From Pseudofabraea citricarpa (taxonomy: Eukaryota; Ascomycota; Leotiomycetes; Helotiales; Dermateaceae): a DNA stretch of 64,000 nucleotides. Location: contig JAPWGK010000011.1 of the NCBI GenBank assembly GCA_029641185.1, positions 1,178,001 to 1,242,000 of the forward strand, written 5' to 3'. Position numbers and translations under genes: made by a program. A model generated the notes under the pieces. The model had not been told where the DNA came from, did no database searches, and saw nothing but the letters and a program-made list of their open reading frames with translations. Below are positions 12,196 through 22,600 of this stretch, piece by piece; the stretch's first letter is position 1, and each line of letters starts with the position of its first letter.

Positions 12196-13185
12196 ATGCG
12201 TTTCCTCTGCCTCCATGGTGAGGGTACTAGTGCGGCTATCTTTAAATCGCAAACAGGTACGGTGACTTAGTTCTTTCTTCTGTCTTTTACTGTTTTCTCT
12301 TGTCTTTTTGACTATTTCCTCTCAGTATTCTATGTTTATCTAAGCGGATAGACTGAGTCGGGACTTGAATACCATAAACCCTTTACCTTTCACATCTTCA
12401 TCTCAATTCTGCAATACAATCCACTAACAGATATTTCACTCTCAGCTTCCTTCAGGCAAAAACTCAACGACCCCTCTATCAGATTTGAATTCGTCAACGG
12501 GCCATTCCTCAGTCCTCCCGCACCAGGGATCGAAAACGCCTACCCGGGACCATACTACAGCTGGTGGGAAGGCAGCCAGCCCAGTCTCGCATCGATCCAC
12601 GACGCGCACAAAGCACTATCCAAGATCCTACACGACAACGGGCCCTACGATGGAGTGATGACCTTCTCACAAGGCAGCTCGTTACTCGCCAGCTACCTAC
12701 TCTACGCCAAGCAGCACTCAACCAGCGATGGCTCTCTGCCCTTCAAAGCAGCCATCTTCATCTGCGGCGGGATCCCGATGCCCATCATGCAAGACATCGG
12801 CATCTACGTCCCGCAAAAGGCGCTCGACATAGACCGGGCCTCGCAGGAGCGCGACGCGTACGAGTACCAGCCGACGAAGCGCTGGGAGACGCGGAACCGC
12901 ACGTCGGGCGACTTCCAGCCCACCGTGCTCAACGATCCGCAGGACATCTACGGCATCGACTTCACCCTCATCCCGAAGCGCTCCCTGATCAGCATCCCGA
13001 CCGTGCATGTCTATGGCGGCAACGACCCGCGCTTCCACGCCAGCATGCAGCTGGCTTACTTCTGCCAGCCCGCCCTCAGGATGATGTATGACCATGAGGA
13101 GGGCAGGACCGTCCCCAGGTCCGGCGCTGTGAGTGACCGCATTGCGTACTTGGTTCGGTGGGCTTGTGATATGGCTGCGCGTTAA
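12196..13185 (+). CDS. FSH-family serine hydrolase (alpha/beta fold)
   Basis: Two exons, 12196-12256 and 12446-13185, give 266 residues. The N-terminus MRFLCLHGEGT is the typical FSH1 opening strand and oxyanion turn. The nucleophile elbow is F-S-Q-G, with Ser about 95. The acid-residue strand reads H-V-Y-G-G-N-D-P, with Asp about 214. Length fits the family (about 220-280). Related fungal proteins act as esterases or thioesterases, some in polyketide clusters; the substrate here is unknown. Oddity: the C-terminal catalytic-His motif reads H-E-E-G-R-T-V-P-R, with Arg (about 241) where these enzymes usually have G-H-x-V/I-P. Activity is therefore uncertain unless another His serves. The ATG at 12196 is the only start giving the LCLHG motif. 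Confidence 0.88.
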
Positions 13186-13854
13186 GCGAGATGGTGTAGA
13201 AAAGGGGTTGATGGATTGATACCACCTTTTTATATGCCGTGGGGTGTTTTACACACGTGTATTTTTATGCTATGTGCTTTTAGAGCTAGCTGGTGAGATC
13301 GGGTTCCATTCTGGCGTTTCGTCGACCTACTTGCTATTCTATGAATATTGGTTTCTCTGAAATGCAGAGGGTTTTGGTCAGATCGAACTACCAGCGCTTA
13401 TGAATGTGGTGTGATGAGATGACTTTACCATCGTGCATGTAAGTATATATGCTTTTTAAGTAATTCAAATTCTTTTATAATCCCCAGATCAGACAATAGA
13501 TGATATGTTCATGAATTTATTGTATTGGCATTACGCTAGTGCGGGTTTGGCCGTCAAAAGAACTTCTGGAAGCTTGAATTCGAGCCCTGTAAAATTATAG
13601 AATGAGCACAATTAGGTGATATTTCTTGGGGAAATGTCATTACCAAAATGCTGGAGTGTTTATCAATATGTAGTTAGCTAGTGTTTGGCCAAACGTCTTG
13701 TGGAAATACGCGGATTCGAACAGGCGGTTTTTTTGTTTCCAGAAGCGCAATAAGGGATATGATTTTATTATTAAAGAATGATTGAACCCAAATAAATGAG
13801 ACCTGCTGATATGAAAAAAATTATTGGCACATACACTTTACCTTTCAATCCCCA
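13186..13854. other. convergent intergenic region
   Basis: AT-rich 3' flanks of two convergent genes (FSH hydrolase and AtuA protein). No gene or repeat is visible. Confidence 0.6.
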
Positions 13855-15896
13855 CTAAACACGACCTCGGTCTAGAAACTTCTTCGGGAGGTCAACAGTC
13901 TTAGCCCTTAGATATTCCATACAATTCTTCCCCAGTGTATCATAGGTCGAACAAGCATTATACCCACGATCCAGATGATCATGCAGTAAGAAATGCACAC
14001 TCCTAATATGCGGCATCTCAAACCGATCGATTGGTTTCCCCTTGTACTCCTCCGGGCCTAGTAATTCTTTGATCTTCTCAATGGTGAGGAACGACCGAAG
14101 CCAGTCCCATTCATCGTCGTGGCGGACGAAGAATCCGTTGTTGCAATCTGAGGCTTTATCACCACCGCGACCGAGAACAATATAGCCCAGTGGCGCGCGG
14201 ACCGTCTCGCCGAATGTTGAGAGGTCAACTGGCGAGGATGTCTCGTAGGATGGCTGCTGACGATCATAGACCTGCGTCTTCTTGGGATATCCCATATCGA
14301 TGACGGGCGTGGGGACGTCGAACAGGAAATGGACGCGGTGGTTGACTTCGGATTGCGGAAGTAGAGCGACCCAGTACTCATAATAGGGCTTGCCTTCAGC
14401 CTGTCTGAAGTCATTACCCAGGCTAGCTCCAGGCACACCTTCCAAGAACGTAACCATGCATAATCTAAAAAACCCGTAAGGATTTGTCATGCGCAACAGT
14501 TCTCGATCTGTCGTCTGTGCGAAGATCCGGAAATCGACAGTAGCCACATCTTGGTTCTTCGCATCGATTGGCGACGAGCCGTTGACGTGGAATTTCAGCA
14601 TCGAGAATTTCTTGATTGTTTCTTCGCCAAGTGATTCTCGGATCTGTTCTTCGGTGAAGCGGGCTTTCTCTTCAATGTCGAGACCCACCATGTATATATG
14701 GTACTCAGCTTGCCAGCCAGCTGGAGCAGTGATACTAAGATATGCATTAGACACGGATTGATGTTTTCTTTTAAAGATGACTTACCCGACCTTCGTGGTT
14801 GGTGGTGGTGGTAGGCCTTTGACTCCGGAAATAAAAACGCGATCTGTTCCAGCAGATTCAATCTTGATACCTTCCAATTGAGCAACGACATCTGAGTTAT
14901 AGTAAAGAGGACCTTGGATCTCGTAGAGAAGTTGTGAGGTCACCGAACCCACGTCGATGATTCCACCGGTATCTTTCTCCTTTGTCAAATAGCATTCTCC
15001 TTTAATGTTTACCTCTGCAATAGGGAAGCCAACGTTTAAATGCTTCTTGGCTTTTAAGATATCTTTGAAAGCTGAGTAGTAACCACCGCATACATATGAA
15101 GCACATTCGATCAGATCTTTTCGTTTATTAGCACAGAGTTCACCGGATCAACGAATGAATACTCACGTCCAGCTACAAGCGAGCCAGCCAGTTCATCAAA
15201 ATGCTCGGGATGCCAATCCCACCACCAGCTATAAAAAAATTATTAGCATCCAATCCCAACGTAAGAAATAGAAACTTACGCAGCAGCACCGATGGTCGGA
15301 GCGGCATCAGCAACTCTGCCACAGATAACAATCTGAGCACCTTCTTTAAAAGCCCTCGCAATACCCAGACCACCCATATATGCTTGTGCACAAATAGGGT
15401 CCAATCCCCATTCCTCCAGAGTCTTCCCGTGCATCAGACTCTCAAATTTCTCTCCTTGACCTTGCAACCTCTTTACTTGGTCCGTAACCTCATCGCCCTC
15501 GACCCAAGCAATGGTCATCGGACAACCTCTCTCCTCACACATCTGCTTGACATACTTGGCGAGGATCTCGGTATCCGAAGCACCAGCATTGACAGCTAGT
15601 TTTACCTTATTATTATAGAGGTGTTCAATAGCCGGTGTGAAGCAATCGATAAAGTTCTCGGCGAACATGGCTCCTTTCAGCTGTTCTTCTAATGTTGATT
15701 TTGGCCCAGATGCGAGAGCTGCTACTTTGCCCGCGCCGTGAACCGTCATGGTCATCTCACTCAACCAGTCACCGACTATCACGTCTACCTCGTGGTTCTT
15801 GGCCAGTTGTGTGATGGCGTGCACTCGATCGGAGAATCCACCCGAAGCACCACCAATGCGGACGGGCCGCTTGGTTGCTGGTTCAATCGAACCCAT
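13855..15896 (-). CDS. AtuA (acyclic terpene utilisation) / DUF1446 family protein
   Basis: Four exons (15896-15280, 15228-15167, 15116-14786, 14734-13855) give 629 residues with all phases matching. The N-terminal half shows the DUF1446/AtuA signature: a glycine-rich I-G-G-A-S-G-G-F-S-D start at residues 14-23, then V-N-A-G-A-S-D, I-C-G-R-V-A-D-A-A-P and the W-W-W-D-W-H stretch across the first splice. The C-terminal part carries the AtuA-like domain with G-D-K-A-S-D about 528-533. AtuA was named from the acyclic terpene (citronellol/geraniol) cluster of Pseudomonas; its reaction is not established and fungal versions are uncharacterised. The start at 15896 is preferred over an in-frame ATG 15 codons upstream because family homology begins near it. 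Its neighbour upstream is the fused hydrolase gene, same strand, 1.3 kb away with a MITE between. Confidence 0.9.
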
Positions 15897-16610
15897 ATTG
15901 CTGCTCGAGATTGAGTTTTCGTGATGCTTTAAAACAAACAATCCCTGAAAGTTTGATGTAGAGAATAGATGGTGCTTGAAGAGAGTGGTAAGGGGTTGGT
16001 AAGTACGGTGTTTGACTTACATTTCAAGAGGAGCTAAAGACCTGCATACTTATAGCTAGGCCCCCACTGGAATTCCACCTCTTGGCCGGTCTCCATTGAT
16101 CAATTCAGATTTCCTGGACTCTGCTGTGGAGGTTTGAGGAAGAAGTTTACCAAGTAGTCCCCGGATAACAAATTCCTGTGCCGTTCCCGCACAGCCCCAC
16201 CATCTGTACCCCGCGAACAAGTCACGCCAATCAAAACCTCCAATGGAACCACGGACCCACTTATATTGTGATTTGTTTTTGAGGGCTGGTGGTCGACGTC
16301 AGATCATATGATGAATTGTGTTTTGTTGCATGTCGCACGGAAGTATGCAGTTTGAGCTGGATATTGTGGCCGTATTGGGGGTTTTGTTGCAAGTCGCAAA
16401 GGGAAACTGCATTGCATTACATTGCCTTGCCTTAGCGCCGCTCTCCCCCTTTTCCACGTGCTTAAACGTTGTCTAATTCCATCCCTTGGAAAATACGACA
16501 CTCTTTGTTTATATAGACCTAGAAGCAAATGTACCAAAGGGATTCAAATCTTCTTTCGAAACAGCATGGTTCTTCCATTGACAAGTCATGACTAATCACG
16601 TGGGATAATA
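15897..16610. other. upstream region of AtuA gene
   Basis: Promoter-side sequence of the AtuA gene. It ends at the MITE-like element. No other gene is supported. Confidence 0.55.
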
Positions 16611-17058
16611 TCAACAGGGGTTGACAGAACTCTGCGGATGACTAATCTTAGCGAAAAATATATCTAAAAACACCCAAAAACACCTACTTTCTATAGTTAT
16701 AATAATTCAAGCTTTAAAACTAATTTCTTCAAACTGATAATCTAAGTATATACATATTATAAGATAATATCTTAATATTTAAAGGTATAATAATATCTTT
16801 GTATATAGATATTAAATTTTTACTAAGGAAGTTTATTAGTAAAATAAAAGAAACTAGTATATCTTTCGATATTTGAATCTTTATAAAAAGTACTTGCGGA
16901 TAAGTTTATTCTTTAGATAACAAAGAGTATATAGACTAATTATTAGATACTTCTATCGTATAAAGTCATAGAATTATAATACTATCAAACCCGTGGTTTT
17001 TGGTGTATTTTCGGCTAAAATTTGGGGTTCCGCACAGAATTCTGTCAACCCCTCTTGA
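16611..17058. mobile_element. MITE-like element with long terminal inverted repeats, TA-flanked
   Basis: The left end TCAACAGGGGTTGACAGAA and the inverted right end TCAAGAGGGGTTGACAGAA match except at one base. Similarity continues inward with small gaps for roughly 60 bp or more (TCTG, then CGGA, then AATxTTAGC.GAAAA on both sides). Both ends are flanked by TA (16609-16610 and 17059-17060), the target duplication of Tc1/mariner-type elements. The element is 448 bp, very AT-rich inside and has no coding capacity, so it is non-autonomous. It sits between the AtuA gene and the 3' end of the fused hydrolase gene. Confidence 0.8.
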
Positions 17059-17213
17059 TATACAGAAAAAGGAGTCACTAGCATTTCTATCTCTGGTACT
17101 ACGTATAATTCAATCTCAAGTAGTGGAGCAATTGATCTTCAAGGTATCTTGTTGGTATATTCAATTATCTTCGTTTCCAAGTACGCACACGCCCAAAATT
17201 TGTCACTAAAAAA

Positions 17214-19408
17214 TTACTGCCTGCTCTGTTCCTTCACTGCTGCCTCAAATACAGCAGCAATATCCAAAATCTTTCCATCGTAGCCGCTGGATCCTAAAAA
17301 GGTAACACCAAACGGCAGCTTCGTTTCTCCATGCACCCACCCTGCGTTAACACTCACGCCACAGAGATCAACGACGTTTCCACATTGGGTGAAAGTGCCC
17401 ATCTTTGAATTCAATTCCAAAGGGTCTGCCTCCATTTCCTTGATTGTAGGATGGCTGGGGACACTTGGTACAAAGAGCACGTCCATCTTCTCATACTGGC
17501 CTCTTGCTTCCATTGTGTATTGTGCGACAAGTGCTAAATCAGCAAAGACTTGCCATGCCTCTAACTTGGAGTCGATAGCGGCACCAAAAAGTGTCTTTGT
17601 CGTAGGGTGCAAGGAGTCCATATTATTGACAAGGAAGTCATGGCCAATACAAGCAATCCTCTCATGCACGAGGGAAGCGTTGTAAAGTAGATCGCTTGCT
17701 TTAGCGAAAGGTGTGTAGTCGATCTCGATTAAAGTTCCGCCACAAGAGCGGAGCTTCTGAACGGAGGTGGCAAATAATTCTTGATACTCTTTTGAGCATA
17801 GAGAGATTACCTCCGGTGGAGGAATGCCAAAGGTAAACCCTCCTTTGGGGCCCCGGAAATCGGACTTCCAAGTCGAAAGGGAGGATGGAAGTTTTGAAGA
17901 CGGATCGTAGAAGTCGTACTTGTCAAGAGTGTACCACGCTTTCCGTGCATCAGCCAAAGTTGATGCCATAATTGAGACGGTATCTAAACTTTTACACGCC
18001 GGAACCACTCCTCGAGCTGAGATGGTACCTTTGGTGGGCTTAAATCCCACAACTCCATTAAATGCAGCTGGAACGCGGCCACTTCCAGCTGTATCTGTGC
18101 CCAAAGCGAACGAGACCAGGCCAGCACCAACAGCAGCTCCAGTCCCAGAAGATGAACCGCCTGAAATGTGATCTTTGCTGAAAACACTATGGGGTGTGCC
18201 GTAGGGAGAGCGACAACCGGATAACCCAGTAGCCAACTGGTCCATGTTGGTTTTTCCAATGTAGATGGCACCAGCATCTAACAAGCAATCAACAGCAAAG
18301 GCATTTGATGATGCCGTATAAGCATAAGCCTCGCAACCAGCAGTCGTGACCACTCCTTCAACGTCAATGTTATCCTTTACTGCAAACGGCACAGCAAACA
18401 ACGTGGGAAGTGGCTTGCCATCATATTTTGCAACGAGGGCCTTGACGGCCGCTAAGCACTTTTCGCGGGATTGAAGTGATATCCAGACAGCGGGATCAGC
18501 CTCGTTATACTTTTCAATCCGGTCGAAAACAGCATTTATCACGGCCTCCGGGTCGGCTGAGCCAGTTGCATACCTCTGCTGGAGGTCCTTGATAGAGAGT
18601 AAAGAGCCGTCTTCGGCCGGTGGTGTGGTGGGAGGAGTCAAATCTTCAGCCTTTGAAGCCTGGGCGAAGAAGTCCGAGCTGTGGCCAATATAGCCAAAGA
18701 GGCCATCTTGGCCACAGATGGTATCCATCGAGGTAGTTACCATTTGCTGATCGAAGCCTCCCGTACAATCAGATAAGATACAACATTCATACCCACGATC
18801 GTTACACTCCCGAAGGGTAGTGGTGACACAGCATCTGATTGCATTAGTCTTACTTGGCGATCAGATCTAAGGCGTTGGACTCACTCAGTTGTTACGCCGG
18901 CAAAAAGCAAATGAGTTATTCCTCTTGCTAGTAATATCCTGTGCAGCCCAGTTCCCCAGTAACTTCCCTTGCCTGGCTTATCAATGACAACTTCGTCCGG
19001 CAATGGCCGCAACTCGTCAATGATATCATGGCCGTACTCTCCTCTGACGAGTAGTCTTCCCATCGGTCCTCGGTCCCCAATTCCCATTGTGTGATGGCCA
19101 TGCGGAGCACTTATCTGCCGCAAGCGCTTGGAAGCTGGTAAATCAGATAGATCTGGTTTATGGCCCTCCCTTGTATGGATGACTTGCAAGCCAATCGACC
19201 GAGATACTTCGAGGACCTTCTGGACCGTGGGTATAATAGTATGGACGCTGGCAAAGATGTCGGGATTGCCACATTGGATTGAACCAAAGCCACCAGGCTC
19301 AACGAAATCCCTCTGCATATCGATAATTATGAGAGCAGTCGTTGCCAGCGGAAAGGAAAAGGCGTACGGCCGAGCGTTGAGCAACGACATCTTTGCTGTC
19401 GAAGTCAT
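17214..19408 (-). CDS. isochorismatase-type hydrolase fused to allophanate-hydrolase-type amidase
   Basis: Exon 1 (19408-18885) and exon 2 (18834-17214) splice in frame into one 714-residue protein; the intron is 50 nt with GTGAGT..CAG. Residues 1 to about 205 are an isochorismatase-family cysteine hydrolase: Asp30 in I-I-D-M-Q-R-D-F, Lys in D-K-P-G-K-G-S-Y (144) and Cys177 in T-T-E-C-C-V, with the nucleophile Cys right after the splice. About residues 230-714 are an amidase-signature domain. It has the Lys in F-A-V-K-D-N-I-D, G-G-S-S-S-G-T-G, and G-T-D-T-A-G-S-G-R with the nucleophile Ser. The wording of these motifs is that of allophanate hydrolases (AtzF/DUR1,2 type). Biuret hydrolase (BiuH) is an isochorismatase-fold enzyme whose product, allophanate, is the substrate of AtzF, so a bifunctional ureido-nitrogen enzyme is plausible; ureidoacrylate (RutB-like) chemistry is the alternative. 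The start could also be the Met six codons later (19390). The small C-terminal domain of bacterial AtzF is absent. Confidence 0.88.
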
Positions 19409-20718
19409 GATAGTGCCAGCTGGTTGTGACGCACCCAAGTTATGTATATACTACGCAGTAACAATGCGCGACTTTGCCACCCAAGCAAGGAGCAATGATA
19501 GAAACAAGTAAAATCAAGGAAATGAGAGACGGGCAGGATAGAGTTTCTGATATCGCAGAGATGGTCCTGGACCTTTATGAGGTTGAGTTGGATGATCTCC
19601 GGGGGGGGGCGTGAAAGTGGGGGACCAGAATATGACAATCGCAAAAATGATAAGATGCGAGAGAGAGATGACAGAGGTAGTCCGTCAGTCATCATACGAT
19701 TAGGGCAAACAAGCGTAGGGATTCAGCAAGAAGCTGCCGCCGCCGGCCCTGCAGGGCCTACGCACGATGAAGGGCCGAGAGAGTATCATCTTGTTTGCAT
19801 CGTCGCTACGAGACGACGGGGAGTTGATGAGGGCGAGGGCTTTGGCCGCCGGCCTTCACTTTCGCGTCTTGGCGGTAGACGATAAACTTATGGGGACCAC
19901 GTGCCGAGGTCGAACTCTCCTTTATTTATTGATTTGTTTTCCATTATCAACCTCCGTCAGTCTCCTTATGCCGGATCTATGAACTCAGACTCACCTATCT
20001 CGCAGCCAGACGCTGTTTTGCTCACAGCCGATCACATACACTCGTCCTTGTAAATATCAGACCTGTTTCAATTCTCACTCTGACACTCCACGTTCGTGTC
20101 GGGCCAGGTATTCTCAGATATCTTGTCGAAACACGTACCCTGCAGTTCACATCTCGATCCGGTCCCTTGAAAACCCTCAAGACTTCCAATCGTTCCTGCG
20201 TACGGTAGATGGCTGGACATAGCCCCTCCCGGACATCCCGAGCTAGGCGACTGGTCTCGCTGCATAAGCGACCATGGCCAGACGCTCTGAAGATGAAATT
20301 TACTATCGAGGTGGGCAGAGGTGGTGGGCAGTTATGTGAAAGGGAGGGCAGGGATTTATATCGTGAGACAAGTCTGTTCTACTCCTCGTCACATTCAAAT
20401 CTCCATATCTTTGCCCTCGATAAGATTCTATGTTCGAATCTTCTCCGGATTATATTTCTCGATTGAAAAGTCTTTCTTTTACTCGCCCTACACAATTCCA
20501 CTCTGGGGTTTCTTGTCTCGAACCCTTTGTTATCTTCTAACCTGCCAATCATGATGCGTACTAATAACATACTAATGGTGACCGCTCATTTCTTGAACAC
20601 CTAGCTGATAATAGTTGAACTTACCTTTTTTTGATACGACAATTTCTGCCTCGCTTTTCTTCGCCATCAGCCTTCGGACCAAAAATTAGCGCCCAGTGTA
20701 TCCATTCCTTGGAAATAG
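19409..20718. other. upstream region of the fused hydrolase gene
   Basis: No convincing gene. Reading frames here are short and overlapping. A G-run lies at 19601-19610, and the region ends at a possible LTR remnant. Confidence 0.5.
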
Positions 20719-20876
20719 TGTTAGCCGACTTTTTATGTTATAGGCACCCGCTAGCTCTTTTGTTGAGGTAGACGTACGTGTCTTTTTGTCTTTATGGCCA
20801 GGCATTTTGGCAGAGCCTACTCATTCACAAAGTGCAACATAAAGACGTTCTTTATTAGTTGGCATGGTATCAGAGT
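20719..20876 (+). mobile_element. possible Copia-type LTR remnant with primer-binding site
   Basis: A 146-bp stretch starts TGTTAG and ends GGCA. It is followed directly by TGGTATCAGAGT, which resembles the initiator-Met tRNA primer-binding site of Ty1/Copia elements. No second LTR and no gag-pol frame is found nearby, so this would be a truncated relic. The primer-site match is the main evidence; the LTR limits are inferred. Confidence 0.3.
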
Positions 20877-22254
20877 TACGATGGAGATAAGTGTATACAT
20901 CAGATTATCCTGGAGTTCCGTCGGATTATACTGAAGCATGAAGACTACTAATTGGGTATGGTGTTTTATAAATGGATCAAATGGCTTGTTTCCACCCCCC
21001 GTCCTTCCCCCAATTCTGGGTTTGTAAATAGATTGAAGCGCTTTGTGTTCTGGATTCTGTTTTCACTTGTCAAATAAGCGCCTTTCTTCTTTGTGTAATG
21101 AGTTCAAGATAATTAGATATAAACTCTTTACGGCCGTTCGGATTCTCCCCTCGTTTGAAGTAGCAGCCTTGTGGTCCAGCTCAACTTTGAAAACTTCGTC
21201 TGTCTATCCCAAATCCCTGCTCGGTCTTGTTTGTCTGGCAGGACACTGTTATCAACTCGATATTATGGCATTCCAACCACATGGACTGATCAGGTCGCTT
21301 TTACAACAAGGATTCTATGAAGAAGCACATATCGCCAGCGCCACAGCGGAAGTAACTAGCTCGAAAGAAACCAAGTCTATGAATTTACTGCAAATTATAC
21401 TCACACAAAACATTTTCAACGACCAAAATTACGCTGTCCTCACTCAGCGACCTGCTGCTCCAAACTCCAACAAAGTCTGCGAGAGTGTTGTAAATTATTT
21501 TGACGGTGCCAACATTTCGCTCCAAATCATGTAGTTCGCCAAAAATAAGCGGACGGGAATAAGCCAACTGTTCAGTTTGAGAGCTTCGGAGGCGCAAAAA
21601 TATGATTATTGTCGACTGCATCTGGATTAATGTCTGTCCCTATGTCCTGATGTCCTGAGACGCACTGTGTCACGAGACAAACCTATAGTTTTGGAATCAG
21701 AAGTTTTTGCTTAGCAAGTCTATGAAGTTGCTATTAATATTTCAATTTCTTTAGTCATTTTTCCTTAAGGAGAGCACTTAGCAAAGTAAAAAGGATTATA
21801 GTTGTTCATGCTATTGACTATCTCAATCAGGTCTCTAATCGCCGTTTCGACTATTCCCCCCTGTTTAATCGCGACCATTAAAGTCTACTCCAAATTCGGA
21901 GCACTTGGGGAAAGGTTCTATAATGAAAGGATATGGCACTGAATTTTGAAACGTTTAAAGAAAAGAATAATAAAGTCCGAGAGCTACTGGGTTCAATGCC
22001 AATAAGCGAGCATTAGCCTAAATTACCGTAATGCTAGTGCCTCAGGCATTAAGATTCGGCTGTGGCTCTACAGTACAGGCACAGACTTTCAAATGATCCG
22101 GCCCGAGCCGGTGACACGATTTGGCTGATCAGGCAAACCAACAAGAAGGCCCGGACCCCTCCTTTGAACATTGATGGAAGTTGCTCACTCTCATCATCAT
22201 CTTACCACGATAAGGCCCCAACCAAATAAAGCAACCACAAGAACAATACCCAGT
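20877..22254. other. gene-poor region
   Basis: A 163-codon frame at 21043-21534 (+) exists but matches nothing I recognise and has no clear intron or start context. The ATG at 21265 would give 89 residues beginning MAFQPHGLIRS. It may be a relic or chance. Nothing else is supported. Confidence 0.4.
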
Positions 22255-22545
22255 ATGACTGACTCCCATTGGAGTGCCAGTACCGCAGAGGGAGAGCAGT
22301 ACCAAGTAAGCACCAATAAAGGAAATCAAACACTAGCGAGGGTGGTTCTAACCGTTTCGCAGGCAACAGTTGCTGTGAGTGGTAAAGCAAAGGACCTGGC
22401 GGCTACAATCTCGTCTGGGAAAAGCGCCCAGACCGAGCGGGAGGCAAAGCGGAAGGCGAGAGAGGAGAAAGAAAAGGCAGCGAAGGAGCAGGAATGGAAA
22501 GAACGACAGGACAGGGAAAGAGAGAAAGACAAGGAGAAGGCATAG
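22255..22545 (+). CDS. small charged hypothetical protein
   Basis: A 96-residue frame from the ATG at 22255, not recognised. The N-terminal half is Ser/Thr-rich. The middle (about residues 35-55) is a mildly hydrophobic Ala/Val/Thr stretch. The C-terminal 35 residues are almost all Lys, Glu, Arg and Ala (REAKRKAREEKEKAAKEQ and onward) and would form a highly charged helix or coiled coil. It converges on the phosphotransferase-like gene with 55 bp between stop codons. The compositional bias is stronger than random sequence, but low-complexity frames can be deceptive. An upstream in-frame start at 22171 is possible. Confidence 0.4.
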   Translation: MTDSHWSASTAEGEQYQVSTNKGNQTLARVVLTVSQATVAVSGKAKDLAATISSGKSAQTEREAKRKAREEKEKAAKEQEWKERQDREREKDKEKA

Positions 22546-22600
22546 ATAGGTCTGGATAACCAACATCTGTTTGAGTCGGTGCTTCTATCAAAGTGCAGTC

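Noticed and set aside
13680..13735. Minus-strand GTTCGAATC resembling a tRNA T-loop
   Set aside because: The surrounding bases do not form the 5-bp stem and no cloverleaf is possible.
17214..18743. Independent amidase gene starting at an internal Met
   Set aside because: The coding frame continues upstream through the splice into the isochorismatase domain, including its catalytic Cys motif. A separate start would leave that domain without its nucleophile.
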